This document shows positions 40,266 through 41,139 of a DNA stretch of 41,139 nt, piece by piece. The DNA comes from Chalciporus piperatus (lineage: Eukaryota > Basidiomycota > Agaricomycetes > Boletales > Boletaceae): the NCBI GenBank assembly GCA_038093975.1, contig JBBPTG010000218.1, positions 1-41,139 of the forward strand. Direction: 5' to 3'. The notes below the pieces were generated by a model. The model saw nothing but the letters and a program-made list of their open reading frames with translations, did no database searches and had not been told where the DNA came from. The translations under genes and the position numbers were made by a program. Every line of letters starts with the position of its first letter. The first letter of the stretch is position 1.

Positions 40266-41139
40266 AGACTGCGAGTCGAGCAATCCGGAGGTCGTCGAAG
40301 TCGAGCCAGGGGGAAACGAAAACGGGTGAAAAAGATAGGCCTGTGCACGATCGCGGACGCACGAAAACCAATCGGGGACGCGAGAACGCGATAGGACCGA
40401 GCAAGTGGTCTGGAAATGAGCAAGGCCGTATGAGCAATCGACATGACCTCGCGCTCCGGTTTTCGGCCGAAATTGGACCAAGGTGACGAGGACGAACAAG
40501 GCAGATAATCGCGCGATGATCGACGAGGCTAGTGACGACGCGCCCGGTGATGACGAAGATAAGGGAGACTCGGAGGAGGTTGCAGAGGGTCGTAAGAGTA
40601 TTAAAGTGAATTTATTTGTTGCAACAAGCTAAGCTGCTGCTATGTACTGTCATACTGTAGAGGACTGCAGACAGAAACCGACATAGCTGTCAGCAGTTGG
40701 CTTCTCTGGGGGTCTGATTGACTGCACTGCCTGCATCCAGTCACCCCAGAGGGGTGACCTTTTCCTGATGCATGCCTGCAAGAATCGCTGGGGTGACAGG
40801 ACTGGAATCACACGACAGCTTGGACTGTTGCGAGTGGCTGAGGTACAACTCGAGGGCCGGAGGCCAATGCTACTGTGATACAAGGCGTTGTTGTGGCTAA
40901 GGAGGTATTCACAAAGGTGCACATACCTCGATCGAACGTGAACCAATTGCAAGATGGAAAGGGACTGGATTCGAGCCTATTCGAGCACAGATTCCCAATG
41001 CGTCATTTTGTAATGCGTCATCGTTACAGACTTACAGTACTAAGTACTAGTAACCAGTATGTAACATTCAGAATGATCATATACATGTCCATATAACAGT
41101 CCAGGAACCGCGACGGGCGTAGATACAACGTAGATACAT
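40266..41139. other. No gene seen at right end
   Basis: Apart from the hairpins at 40703-40758 nothing coding is convincing. The last bases carry a short repeat (cgtagatacaacgtagataca), part of which (gtagatacaacg) also occurs near 36091. Confidence 0.4.
40703..40758. repeat. Overlapping inverted repeats near the right end
   Basis: ctctgggg (40704-40711) pairs with ccccagag (40744-40751), and gtcacccc (40740-40747) pairs with ggggtgac (40751-40758) around a 3-nt loop, so two alternative hairpins compete for ccccagag. A further ggggtgac occurs at 40790-40797. No function is known. Confidence 0.7.

Noticed and set aside
1..41139. CRISPR arrays, rRNA genes, bacterial operons
   Set aside because: No regularly spaced repeats, no rRNA-like sequence, and the intron-rich gene structure is fungal.

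Overview
The window looks like nuclear DNA of a filamentous basidiomycete, most likely an agaricomycete. Genes are split by many 45-75 nt GT..AG introns. There are HET-domain genes, a cysteine-cluster gene of the type that accompanies KDZ transposons, a fungal mitochondrial-type APH kinase-like gene, and several transposon families. No bacterial operon structure, ribosome binding sites or CRISPR arrays were seen. All family assignments are from reading the translations; no database search was possible.

Layout. (1) 1-2912, minus strand: the 5' part of a Ty1/copia LTR retrotransposon (LTR, primer binding site, gag, protease, integrase), running off the left edge with an open frame. It sits inside a CxC5-type (KDZ-associated) gene whose exons continue from 2913 to 4017. 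(2) 4574-17440: left arm of a large, disturbed inverted duplication. In order it holds small-protein gene A, a decayed HET gene, an RPP1 (RNase P/MRP p30 subunit) first-exon fragment, small-protein gene B1, an altered RPP1 paralogue, an orphan first exon of the small-protein family, small-protein gene C with an acidic tail, an RPP1 3' fragment, a short conserved gene with NVK repeats, an APH-family gene, and two unrecognised genes (Y and X). (3) 17440-27955: a roughly 10.5 kb core present once. It has a remnant of an F-box/LRR-like gene, a conserved disordered Ser/Pro-rich protein gene, an intact four-exon DDE (integrase-core) transposase, and a multi-exon gene with a HECT-like C-terminus broken by a 28-bp tandem duplication. 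(4) 27955-39170: right arm, the same genes in reverse order and opposite orientation: X, a Y fragment, an RPP1 fragment, an APH pseudogene with a 667-bp deletion, the NVK gene, an intact 389-aa RPP1, a degenerate CGA-rich region, a HET gene with a frameshift, and small-protein gene B2. (5) 39200-41139: a degenerate open frame with one membrane segment, a direct repeat and short hairpins.

The most unusual content is a family of small two-exon proteins (A, B1, B2, C and an orphan exon). They share a promoter-proximal sequence, an intron at the same place and a duplicated 3' module, and convergent HET genes lie beside them in both arms. The proteins are very divergent but share a short FG-P-S/T motif, a VLCLYxN motif and a terminal WY. 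I recognise no known family for them. The locus has been rearranged repeatedly (insertions into RPP1, segment duplications, microhomology deletions), while one copy of the likely essential gene RPP1 remains complete.
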